Of a stretch of 64,000 nucleotides of DNA, positions 1-10,907 are shown in pieces. Position 1 is the stretch's first letter; each line of letters opens with the position of its first letter. Made by a program: the position numbers and the translations under genes. Origin of the DNA: Hermodice carunculata (taxonomy: Eukaryota; Annelida; Polychaeta; Eunicida; Amphinomidae); contig OZ026615.1 of assembly GCA_964020975.1 (NCBI GenBank), forward strand, positions 78,929,403-78,993,402, given 5' to 3'. The notes under the pieces were generated by a model. It was not told the DNA's origin. It did no database searches and was given only the letters and a program-made list of their open reading frames with translations.

Positions 1-99
1 TGCTGCATCCAGGTTTATTAAATTGTTATAACCAAGCAAATTTCGATACATTTGGAGGGAAATTATTATAGAGTGATTGACAAGCCTGCTTAGACTCGG

Positions 100-100
<1 letters not shown>

Positions 101-172
<72 letters not shown>

Positions 173-173
173 T

Positions 174-219
<46 letters not shown>

Positions 220-246
220 AATGATAATAATAATAATAATAATAAT
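101..246. repeat. compound microsatellite (AAT)n(GAT)n(AAT)n
   Basis: Trinucleotide runs of about 70, 50 and 27 bp, changing from taa to gat and back. Confidence 0.95.
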
Positions 247-1367
247 TGAACATCTTTATATAGCCTGTTCAGCCTATGGCTGTTATTCGACAGGGTCCAG
301 TAGGCAAGATCTTAGCCCAATTATCCCAAACTGAATGTAGAGATCCCAGAGAAAACCTAACGTGCTCAGTAGGTGTTTGGGAAACCTTGCCACATGCGAC
401 AACGAACCCCCACACCCCCCCCCCCCCCAAAAAAACGCCGCGAAATTCGAACCCTCGGAGGGATCGCACTCACCCGTCGGAGGAGCTTCCCGGGAAGAAC
501 AACTTGTGCCATATAACAGATGTGTATAACAGATACAACCAGTGAATTTAATCGACTGGTTCTCGGAAACAATGTTGGCAAGCCACACTTGATACAAAGC
601 AGCCTCAGTTTTACAAGTTCCGAGTCTTACTTCAATGTACCCTACTTATCGCTTTCATCATGCAATTTTGTCTCAAATTGCCTTAGAGTACTCTAACTCA
701 ACTTAAGTTCAATTTTACTACATAAACCTCTGTGTAATCCCAGACGAATGTCTGACACAGCCCAGCCAACCTTATGTGCAAGCCTCTCTCGTGTATGTGA
801 CGCAGGTGCAACCTGCCAGTGTGCATACAGAAGTTATGCAACTTTTAAGCACACAAATTGGCAACATCTAAAAATAGAGCTCTGTCACAGCTGAGGTACC
901 TTGTGAGGAGGGAGATGGGGGGGTGGCCCCACATGACTTTTTACCAGTGCTTGTAAACATGTAAATGAAGCTCCTTCTTGGATTTCACTTGTTATTATTC
1001 CTTCCATTTAAGGACAACATATTACTCAAAGCCAAAATGCCTCTTCCGACACACCCCTATCCAATGGTTCCTCTTTCACCAACATGCTCGGTCTGTTGCT
1101 AGGCAACTGGCCTAGCCCCAATCTGAGACTAAGAGTTCCTAGTGTCAGCCCCAATTCATTCCAATTCATGTATACATACACCCAGAAACTGAATTTGCTT
1201 TATTTCACTTCATGTAACTGTATCAATTAGCTACACAGTTTTAGAAGATATAAATGGAAGTTAATGTTAGGTCTAACTATTATTTTTTTCATTACAGAGT
1301 CAACCTTCATACTCTATTGCATTTTTTATTTCTCTGACCAGGTGTCACCACCTATCAGAGCACTGAA
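247..1367. other. no gene recognised
   Basis: AT-rich sequence with a C17 run near 412-428. On the minus strand a B-box-like gggttcgaattt (about 441-452) hints at a degenerate tRNA-like sequence, but no acceptable A box was found. Confidence 0.4.
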
Positions 1368-2190
1368 CAAATCAGTCTGTGTGCATATTTTAAAGATATT
1401 CAAGGTTTGAAATTTTAAATGCCCTTAATTCACACAATTTAAATTTGTGCAGCCTTCATTACCAATTCATCTGATGTGTACCAGTTCATAACCAAGAGTA
1501 GAAGTTGGAATGGCATATATATGTATTATAGCTTTGAAGTTATTCAAGATTTAAAATTTCAAATACTGCTACTCACATAATTTAAATTGCTTCAATGTTT
1601 GTTTTTAATTCATTAGGTGCAAAATAGTCAACAACCCCCTAGTACAAGTTGGAATAACATCTCTCTCTATTATAGTTTTGAAGATAATCAAGATTTAAAA
1701 TTTCGAAAACTGCTATGTACCAAATTTAACTTGCTGCAACTTTTGTTTTAGATTCATCACATGTGCAATGGTCAATAACCCCCCCCTCCCCCGTAGAAGG
1801 TTGAAATAACATCTCTATTATAGTTTTAAGATATTGAAGATTTAAAATTGCAAATACTGTTAACTAGCACAATTTAAATTGCTACAATGTTTGTTTTAAA
1901 TTCACTAAATGTGCAATGGTCAATTATTATCTGGGAGAAGTTGGAATGACATCTGTATCTGTTATACTTTTAAAGATATTCAAGATTTAAAATTTCAAAT
2001 GGCCCTAATTGCATAATTTTAAAAATCTTCATTCCTCTGCATAAAAAGGTGAAACTTCTTGTATGGAGGTACAATCATGGCAATTTTGGAGTTTCTATGT
2101 ATAATAGTGTCACACAAATTCAGTGGCAAAGAAAAAAAAAGAAAGAATTTTACGAAAAACAGAAAAGTGTGTGTTGACACACATACTTTA
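1368..2190 (-). mobile_element. Helentron-like tandem-repeat element, copy 1 (3' end truncated)
   Basis: Contains about five monomers of the ~145-bp core (each with agaagttggaatgacatct-like and ttcaagatttaaaatttc-like segments). It then has a short GAAA-rich stretch and the 5' hairpin gtgtgtgttgacacacat at about 2167-2183. The element is in minus orientation. The 3' hairpin is lost; only caaatcagtctgtgtgc remains at 1368-1385. Confidence 0.7.
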
Positions 2191-2294
2191 ATGAATCACA
2201 GACAAAACAAGTGCACTGTAGTGTGATTAGTGTCATGTGATTAGCGTTTTTGTACCAGACCATCTTGTGGACCTACCCATTGAAATCACCAGAA

Positions 2295-4155
2295 ATGGAT
2301 GAAACTGGCTATAGGGCAGTTATCAAGTACCTGCAACTGAAAAGGGTACTTGCAATACAGATACATGCCGACATGGTCTCCACTTTAGAGGATGGTGCCC
2401 CTTCCTTTTCCACTGTTAAGAAGTGAGCTGCAGAATTCAAGCATGGCAGAGAGAGCCTTGAGGCGCATCCAGGAAGGCCGTCAACAGCAAACATTCCCGA
2501 AAACATTACCTGGGTGCATGACAGAGATGGCTGATCAACGACTGACCACTCGATGTATTGCCAGTGTTGAAGGCATCTCTGATGAGAGGGTTGAGCACAT
2601 TTTCATCAAGGTGTTGTGAATGACAAACGTTTCTGCAAGATGGGTGCCGAAACTCTTGACAGCGGATCAGAAACATGTCAGATTCCTGGCGTCCCTGACA
2701 ATTTATGCCATTTTGAAGCACATCCTGATGATTTTTTGGCCCGATTTGTAACCCTGGATGAGATATGGTTTCATCACTTTGAACCAGAAAAACAAAATTT
2801 ACTCTGGACAGTGGAAGCATCTGGTATCATCACCACCCCCACCCCCAAGTCAGTTCCTTCTGCTGAAAAGGTGATGGTTTCAGTCTTTTGGGATTCCGAG
2901 GGTATTATGCTGATTGACTATCTTGAAAAAGGGCAGACTATCAATGAAATAGTACAGAAAACATGATCCATATTCATTAATTCCAAACCCAACAATGACA
3001 GCAAAGAGATTTCAGACCTGCCAAAGCATCAACATTTCTCTTCCAATACCAATGTCAAGAAACAAATTTCACTCCTGACTTGAGACAGGCAGTCACCTAT
3101 AACAGGCAACTGGTGGTTTTAAACCGGTCCTCTCAACCTTAGAAATATTCATCATTAACTGCAGACACTAGTTCTTTTCCAAAATCTATAGGCCTAATCA
3201 CCCAAAACAAAAATTTCATTACTTCTGCCAAAAATAAAAAGAAGCCAGTTAGGCCTATCCCCGTTTAGTTCTCCCGACTTGTCAGTCAGCTAAGTTTACA
3301 GCAAAAGAGTAAGGTAGGCCTACATCGTTTTTGTGAAATTGATGAATCTGGAACATTATAAACAAACTCTACCTCCACCATAACTATGAGTCGGAGAACA
3401 AAGCCCACAGCACAACATAGCCAATGAAGTAATTTTCAAGTAGTACAGAAAACATGATCCATATTCATTAATTCCAAACCCAACAATGACAGCAAAGAGA
3501 TTTCAGACCTGCCAAAGCATCAACATTTCTCTTCCAATACCAATGTCAAGAAACAAATTTCACTCCTGACTTGAGACAGGCAGTCACCTATAACAGGCAA
3601 CTGGTGGTTTTAAACCGGTCCTCTCAACCTTAGAAATATTCATCATTAACTGCAGACACTAGTTCTTTTCCAAAATCTATAGGCCTAATCACCCAAAACA
3701 AAAAAGATATTATACTGACCCACTGAGACAGTTGCGTGAAGCTATCAAAGCTAAGCGATGGGGTATGTTCACTAAAGGAGTCCTGTTCCACCAAGACAAT
3801 GCTCCTATTCACAAATCGGTGGTTGGCATGTCAGGAATCCATGATTGTGGCTTCGAACTAATTGACCACCCCCCTTTTTACCCAATTTAGCCCCGTCAGA
3901 CCTCCACCTGTTTGCCAAAACGAAAAAGGAACTAGCCGGTAGCCATTTTCCTAGTAATGATGACGTCATTTCCGCTGTGAATGGCTTTTTAGGGTGACTG
4001 AAGAAAATTTCTTCCTGACCGGCATCCAGGCCTTGCAGTATCGTTGTCAAATTGTGTAAACCTGAAAGGGGACTATGTAGAGAAGTAAATAAAAACAATC
4101 GACTTTGTACAAGTCTTTCACAGCTAGGCTTAGAACTTTTCAGCCAGCTCTCGTA
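2295..4155 (+). mobile_element. mariner DNA transposon, decayed and interrupted
   Basis: Transposase remnants of the mariner family (DD34D) run in several frames. The N-terminal part begins at ATG 2295. The stretch 2616-2949 reads TLDEIWFHHFEPE and VMVSVFWDSEGIMLIDYL, with the first catalytic Asp in TLDE. After a foreign insertion (2950-3704) it continues with YYTDPLRQLREAIKAKRWG and HQDNAPIHKS (second Asp); APSDLHLF (third Asp) lies in a shifted frame 34 residues on. It ends near GDYVEK and a stop at 4086. The 3' terminal repeat is visible as ttttcagccagctctcgta (to 4155). The 5' end is missing or was displaced by the neighbouring tandem-repeat element. Several stops and frameshifts make it inactive. 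Confidence 0.85.
2950..3704. mobile_element. short element flanked by identical 264-bp direct repeats, inserted in mariner
   Basis: Two copies of a 264-bp sequence (2950-3213 and 3441-3704) appear identical base for base and enclose 227 bp without coding potential. The unit sits inside the mariner transposase region. The layout fits a small TRIM-like LTR-kin element, young because its end repeats have not diverged. It lacks an obvious TG...CA boundary or primer-binding site, so a local duplication is an alternative. Confidence 0.45.
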
Positions 4156-4237
4156 TCTGTCTTCGTGCAGTGATGTCCACTCTGGGTACCGGCTTCTTCT
4201 TCTTGTATATCGTCTTCTTCTCCTTTACTTTTTCGTG

Positions 4238-4311
4238 TGCAAATGGGATGTATAAAAGGGCTATGCACTTTTTCCCCAATGGCTTTGTTCAAATAAATAT
4301 ACGTTTAAACC
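4238..4311 (+). mobile_element. LINE 3'-tail fragment
   Basis: tgcaaatgggatgtataaaa ... caaataaatatacgtttaaacc. Same layout as the LINE 3' end at 25010-25120 (agggattta, aataaa, atgtttaaacc). Lies just downstream of the mariner end. Confidence 0.5.
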
Positions 4312-5200
4312 AACAATCCAGACAAAACGTAGGAAAGGCACATTTTTCCTGAAAGGAGGGATTGAAGGATTGCCTGGTTTGCTGATCAGGCGTGCGGGTA
4401 GTTTGTTTTTAATTTAGTGATGATCTTGTCGCGAACTCAGACTGTGCTTCCAAATGAAAAGCTGTAACACTGAGTCTGGCGTGCGTCATATGCCTCGATA
4501 GGGGTGCAGCACCACCTGTTAATCAGCAGTGATTGCTTATTCATTTCAAGAAATGAGGGCGTTTGACAAGAGTAGGCTGTCGTCTGTCTGGCACCATTTG
4601 GTCTGTGATTGTTTACCTTTGTTGTGGGAAACAAATGAAGTAGTTTAACAGGTATAGACTCAGGTGCTTTACTTTCATGCATGCTTCAGACTGAAATATT
4701 GCAACTGCAACAATACGGGGCATGTATATTGATTTGCCGCCAGACTCTCTCACCCTGCTGTTAGATAAGGGGACTCTAAGCCGTCATGCAGCGAATGCTT
4801 GGAGAACATGATTTTGACTTTTATTTTATCCATATTGCTAGTTTGGCAAGGGCAACATATTTTGCCACGTTTGGTATAGGGATCTGGCCCTACATACGGG
4901 TGCTTCTCTGTTGAATGATGTGGGCTAAAATAGCACCGTTAGTAACATGAATGTCCCGTATTCCTATCAAATGAATCAAGCAAACATATAGTGACGCGAA
5001 TTACACGATTCCACAGAAGCTACGTTGTATTTAGGTGGATGCAAAATAATGGGAACACTATAATTTATCACTCTCTATAATCAAATACTCGGAAATGGAA
5101 GACCTGCAGGTGTACATCTGACACTCCACACATTACAAAAACAGCGAAGCACGTATACTGAGGGGTTTATGTACAGTTTGTGTGTGTCTTTTTCTGTATA

Positions 5201-5268
5201 CAGTGGCCACCCTCTTATAAGGTCACCCCTAATGCAGCCAAAAAGTGGCCTTATAAGAGAGGTGGCCT
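5201..5268. repeat. short inverted repeat (foldback)
   Basis: ggccaccctcttataagg is followed after about 20 bp by ccttataagagaggtggcc, its near-complement. It may be the end of a small foldback MITE. Related g-tggcc phrases continue to 5345. Confidence 0.45.
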
Positions 5269-5949
5269 CTCTTGAGAGGGAGAATATAATGGAAATACCA
5301 CATTTCCTACCCAAGAATGCTGGCCTTTCAAGTGGGGTGGCCTCTGGTGGAGAGTTATGCTAAAAAGTTAGAAAATAAAACAATTAAAAAATCAAACAAA
5401 AGGAAAAATATGGATGAAAATGGAGTGACGTAACGTTATATATTTTAAAAAAACACACAAAATGAAAATATACGGATGACAAAGGAGTGACGTAACTTCA
5501 TCGTGATATATTCTTTCTATGATTGTTTCAACACTTTTTACCATAAAGTGAGTGTATAAGTGTAAACATGACATCAGTAAATAATTTGAAAAGACAGGAC
5601 AAGGAGATGTTTCCAAAGAATGTCAGTGTATTAAGAGAAAAGCACTTTTGACGAGGTCACAAGTCTACGTTCGGCGACATGTTCCACTCCTAATTTGCAT
5701 GTATAATCAACGGTATGCCACTTAGCCTCTTCACTCAAATAGTAATTATTGCTCGTTCAGATTTTTACGATATTTTTCTGTAACAAGTTGAACGATATCA
5801 GTCGCTCATGTAGATATTCGCTGTCCTGTTGCAGTGAGTTCTTTCGTTCGTTTGGACAAATAGTCATAACTGGCGACAGTTTTTGTTTCGGCCAAACGAT
5901 ATGGCCTGCATATATTTCGGTACTCGATATTGCTTATCAATATTCTTTA

Positions 5950-6419
5950 ATTCCTATGCCGATGCTCTTCATGGGATGTACACAAGACTGTCAGAGCATT
6001 TATTGTGGCAAAGTTCTCCGACATTGTTGATATGGCACTCGCACATAACTACCTCCATTGAACCATTCTTTTAAAGAATGGGGATTTGGTCGAATGGATA
6101 TGTGCGTTTCCCATTTCAGCAAGGCGACGGATGCCAAAGGTTGCAGGTTCGAGTCCCGCTCGTTCCGAACATAAGATATAATACCGTGTTTGTACATGCA
6201 TGCTGAACGATATGTTGGTCTTTGGACCTTGGTAGTAATTTGCGTTGACATATATAAACATACTTATACACAATTTTATTTTTACACTCGAAATGACGAA
6301 ACTGCACTAAATGTAAATGGTTAGCTGATTGGTTATTTTTAAATCCTATGCCGATGCTCGCTCTTTATGGGATGTACACAACACGGTCAGAGCATTTATT
6401 GTGGCAAAGTTCTCCGACG
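5950..6419. repeat. direct repeat pair flanking SINE copy 1
   Basis: 5950-6022 and 6341-6419 share atgccgatgctc, atgggatgtacacaa, cagagcatttattgtggcaa and agttctccgac. Identity is high, with one small insertion. The enclosed ~320 bp carries the SINE. Confidence 0.7.
6026..6180 (+). mobile_element. tRNA-derived SINE, copy 1
   Basis: Shares gttgatatggcactcgcaca at its start with copy 2. Contains an A-box-like tggtcgaatgg (6087-6097) and a perfect B box ggttcgagtcc (6146-6156) with tRNA-like spacing. The stretch aatgggg...cgttcc can form an acceptor-like stem. It is flanked by the 73-79-bp direct repeats at 5950-6022 and 6341-6419. Confidence 0.75.
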
Positions 6420-7943
6420 TTTTTGAATTAAATTCTTAAAATGAAAACGTTCCATCGCTATGTTTCTAATGTTAAAAATAAGCATACCAAGAGTTAAATA
6501 AAACAATAAGATCACAAGAGAGGCAAACACAAGTGATCAGCTGCTTCTCACAGAACAGTGAAAAGAAAATTACTTAATTGAGCGCTGTCTCCATAATGTA
6601 ATATCAGTTGCATTTTCAATACAGATGTACAGCAAGAGGTCCCATCTTAAAGCTCTCTAACAATGAAATGACAATATTGAACTACAAATAAAGCGAAGTA
6701 CATAATGTCAAGCTAAGAATAATGCTTACTTCAAGAATTCAGCTCTTTGTATACCTTTAAATTGCGTCTAACTGGGTCACCTGGACATCAGCTTATGTAA
6801 GCAACATACCAGAAAAGTGCGTTAAGACCCTGCTACCAATCAATGATACCATGTTCTCACAGTAAAACAATTCACAATTCGTAAGTGGATCCAATCCTGC
6901 ACAATAATAACAGGACGCATTCATATTGAGTGAAGCCCTGTCCTGCCTGCCCCGTTATCCATAGCAGGAATTTGACAGGAGTAAGGGCAGATCCATGAAT
7001 TATGCAGTGCCAAAAGCGTGTCTCTAATAAAGGTAACAACTTGAAAAAGAAAAAAAAGTTTAAAGAAAAGCTATTCACCTACTAAGTATTTAGAAAACAC
7101 GCAGGATGCTTGAAATGTACAGAAATTGTCATTTGCTTAGTAGAAAATGTATCATTTCCATGTGGTTAGGTCGTATTCCCTGATTATGCAGCCTCATCAT
7201 ATCGGAGGCATAATTATGTTGCCCAGCACCCTAGGCTAGAAGTGCAGGTCTGCAGTTAACGTTGCTTAATATGAATGCGTCCTTGAAAAAAAAAGACTTG
7301 TACGATGGAAAGCACTTAATGCAAAATGCAAAGAAACTGTACGATGTATTAAGTTGTGAATAAAGAGAAAAAAAAAGACTTACAAAAAAAAATGCTTCGT
7401 AGTAAGTACACACAAACGCTTTAAGCGTGGCTAGTTTCAAACGTGCTACACCAATAGTTTTTTTTAACCATTTTGACACACATTTAGACGCACTGACACA
7501 CAGGAAAATGATCGCAACAGAATGTATAAATGCCCGAGTGTTTCAACATCGCAAAGGTCCCTGAGGACCCCTATACTCAATTTTTCTCACTGCACACGTG
7601 CTATCGGTTTTATTATCATTAATGGTGATGCGATACCCCTTATTTTCAGCCTTGTTCAATGTTTGTTTTTAATCCTCATAGGAATAAAAGCAGCGAGTGA
7701 GAGACGTCACTACGGGTCGGGGTCAAATCCTGTCCGTGAAGTTTAATTTTTTCGTCCCGACTTTGCTGAACTCATTAAAAACATAAGAAACCACTTAAAT
7801 GAGAATTTCAACAATATGTATTAAATTAATTGAGAATCTCATTCGAAAAATGGATCCGTTTATAGGCCTAGAAAATCTTTGACACAGGTTTAAATTCCCA
7901 GCAGATTAGCCTCACGACAGTACCTAGGAGGCTCTCATATATA
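6420..7943. other. no gene recognised
   Basis: AT-rich single-copy-looking sequence; no conserved frame, splice-bounded exon or repeat structure seen. Confidence 0.4.
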
Positions 7944-7960
7944 CTATCATTATCATCATT

Positions 7961-7998
<38 letters not shown>

Positions 7999-7999
7999 T
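7944..7999. repeat. (ATC)n microsatellite
   Basis: About 18 units with two interruptions. Confidence 0.9.
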
Positions 8000-8258
8000 T
8001 GTGCATGTGTTTGGATACCTTTGTTTCCCTTAAAATCACTCATTCATTTTTTGTTCACAGCTGCTTGGAATGGACTGAGAATTGCTCCACAGCAAATTTG
8101 TTCTGCATGGCTTGGAGATGTAATTGCTTCTTTCTTATCTTCAAGAGCAGCTGGTTTAACAGGTGTACGTACCTCTGCTGGTCACAGGTAACAAATATAC
8201 TCTTTCAGAGACATATGTATTTGGCATATTTATTTCATAAATATGTAAGCCGATTCGT

Positions 8259-8261
<3 letters not shown>

Positions 8262-8349
<88 letters not shown>

Positions 8350-8372
8350 TATATATATGTACATATATATAT
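8262..8372. repeat. (AT)n microsatellite
   Basis: About 80 bp of AT, then gtac-interrupted AT, ending at the SINE 3' half. Confidence 0.95.
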
Positions 8373-8412
8373 GCAGGTTCGAGTCCCACTCGTTCCGAAC
8401 ATGAAATATATA
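8373..8412 (+). mobile_element. tRNA-derived SINE, 3' half (copy 3)
   Basis: gcaggttcgagtcccactcg, then ttccgaacatgaaatatata: B box and 3' end identical to copy 2. It lies about 85 bp before copy 2 and directly after an (AT)n/(TACA) tract. Confidence 0.65.
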
Positions 8413-8497
8413 TTTTCGGCATTTCCTTAATGCTGGTGGATTTAAGTCCCCGATTCTGGAAATAAATGCCGACTCAGTAAATACACTGCATTACCGT

Positions 8498-8645
8498 GTT
8501 GATATGGCACTCGCACATAACTACCTCCATTGAACCATTCTTTTTAGGAATGGGGATTTGGTCGAGTGGATATGTGCGTTTCCCATTTCACCTAGGCGAC
8601 TGGTGCCAAAGGTTGCAGGTTCGAGTCCCACTCGTTCCGAACATG

Positions 8646-8650
<5 letters not shown>
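8498..8650 (+). mobile_element. tRNA-derived SINE, copy 2, with (AT)n tail
   Basis: Nearly the same as copy 1: gttgatatggcactcgcaca start, A box tggtcgagtgg (8559-8569), B box ggttcgagtcc (8618-8628), then ccactcgttccgaacatgaa and a long (AT)n. The arm between the boxes is long, as in a Leu/Ser-type tRNA with a variable arm. Confidence 0.78.

Positions 8651-8720
<70 letters not shown>
8648..8720. repeat. (AT)n tail of SINE copy 2
   Basis: Directly follows gaacatgaaat of the SINE. Confidence 0.95.
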
Positions 8721-8721
<1 letters not shown>

Positions 8722-9842
8722 CTACCACAATGATTTACATAAATTAAGTTTGCATTCCAATGAAGCCGGAGAATATAGCAAACTGGGTGGAATATTGGGA
8801 AGATATTTGTCTTTAACCATGAAACATGTCCAAAAATTTGCACACCTTCTGTCAAAGGGTTGGATATGACTGTTGGCGGTCACAGTTCTCGTGCTTGTAT
8901 GTTATACAGAAACGAGCGGCCAGGCATGCAGTCAAGCTGCAGTTTGACGCAGTTTATGGCGTTGAGGAAAAGGAGTGAATACAGAACTCGACGTAAAAGA
9001 ACATCCGGGATTCAGGTAACCGTATACCGTGGAACAAGACCTTTTCGGGCAAAAGATGTGTTTCTCCATTGCACGTTTACCGTATTCTGACGCTACCCAG
9101 GGCGAAATAGAGCACGTTTTCTATCAGCTTTTATGGTAAGTGCAGGAGATCTGTTTTGTGCTGCGTAAAATCTCGTTTTATCCTTGTTTCGTTTCATGGC
9201 AGTCGACATATGAGATGCATTCCTCTTGCACATGTACAAATAAAATACACACATGTATATACACCTGTTTTCCCTTATGATAGTTTCTTAAAAGTAGATA
9301 TGTGTTTTTACAAGGTCTGAATTGTCTTCTTTTCCTGCAAATATTATGCACATTAAAATTATCAATCGCGTCCTATAAATATACGTTCAATCTACATTTA
9401 CGCCTGTGAACAACTCCTCACCAGTACTGTCAGGCCATGTGCGTCTAAAGACGGTCTACTAATGGTAAATATTGATTTAAAAAGACCGAAGTCAGAACCA
9501 GGTGAAATAAAGAGCGGTCATTATTTACAAAGCATCCCGGTTAATACATAATTCATAAACAGCACATTTTGATGAGGATTTACAAAATTAGGACTTCAAT
9601 AAATTACTGAATCACATACACTGTTCACTACAAAGGTATTCTGCAATCCATGTATATAACTGATACAGCCTTATCTCAACTTTACAAAGAAAACTTGATA
9701 TACACAATACTTCAATGAAATGTTGTTTGTGCCTCGATGGATGGTTGAAAGTCTTTCGCGCGAAAAAAGCAGTTTCCTTCTTTCACCGATTTTAGTCTGT
9801 TCATACTTGTCATGAATCACCTGATATTCATTCCAATGAATG
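8721..9842. other. region downstream of bZIP gene A, with a GC-richer patch
   Basis: 9300-9842 probably includes the 3' UTR of gene A. 8860-9090 is GC-richer and holds a 76-codon plus-strand frame with a donor-like caggtaacc at about 9015. This is too weak to call an exon. Confidence 0.3.
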
Positions 9843-9986
9843 TCAGGAGCGTTTGCTTAAGATTTGTGGCGTTGAGCAAACCCGTAAGTGTGACGTCACC
9901 AGATCCATTAAACGCTCTTTTTCTTCATTCAGTTCCCTGATTTGGTATCGTAACTCAGTATTTGAACTCTCTAGCTCTTGTTGCTC
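9843..9986 (-). CDS. bZIP gene A, exon 3 (leucine zipper and stop)
   Basis: Follows acceptor ttttatttcag. It encodes 47 residues: the zipper (EQQELESSNTELRYQIRELN, then EEKERLMDLVTSH) and a short tail LRVCSTPQILSKRS. The leucine heptads end in His, and LRVC occupies the place of RPTC in ATF3. The coding sequence contains a perfect ATF/CRE palindrome TGACGTCA near 9891. No clear polyadenylation signal was found in the first few hundred bases downstream. Confidence 0.88.
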   Translation of the reverse strand, partial: EQQELESSNTELRYQIRELNEEKERLMDLVTSHLRVCSTPQILSKRS

Positions 9987-10824
9987 CTGAAATAAAATTA
10001 TGACTGCAGATAGAGTAAATTATCACACAAGATATACAAACAACAACAACAAGAACAACAAATGTGTGACTTTTTTGTATGTCATTCAAACGGCAGCTGT
10101 TGGCTGAAACGATTGTACATTATAAGCCTCTGGGTGGAACTGCGTTCTTGACGATCGATGGATCAGGTTATGCGGCCTAAAATTTACCGATGTTGGTTGC
10201 TTATAAACAGAAGTCTTCTGTTGCTCCCAGTCCTTTGTAAGTTGATTCTTTCATTGCCAAGTTTGGGACTGAGTCAACAGCTTTCTTCGGTGCGCTCTGG
10301 GCGCGATGGCCCAAAGTGCACAGAAGAAAGCATTTGACCTGACCATTATATTCTCTGGAACTGCAGGCATTTTGGTACTTGAATGAAAAGTCTTTTCACA
10401 AGGAACATGAATCTATCTTCTTTGTTATAATTGAGAGTAGTACTGCTTAAGTAACTAGACTTAAGTCGCAGTTGGATTGAAAGAGTTAATGGAGGACGAC
10501 AATAGAATTTTGTTCCTTATTTGTCAATGTATTCATAAGGGAGCTGTCTTACCTTTAATAAAACCTGTGCCTGTTGTCTCTTTTTTAAACGACACTTTTG
10601 GGCTGCAATTCGGTTACATTCTCGTCTTCGTTTTCGACGTTCTTCTTCCTCTGATGACAACTGCAAGGAGCAGTACAAGTGTCAAATTGAAACGCTGAAG
10701 TTATTTTTGCATCACAAGGAACGTTTAATTCTTGTTCAGTATTTCAAAAGCAAAATAAAAATAATAATTACAACGAATGAAAAAAAACTGATGGTTATGA
10801 TGAAAATAACAATAATAATGATGA

Positions 10825-10907
<83 letters not shown>

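Noticed and set aside
400-520. Minus-strand tRNA-like sequence
   Set aside because: A B-box-like match only; the A box is poor and stems do not form convincingly.
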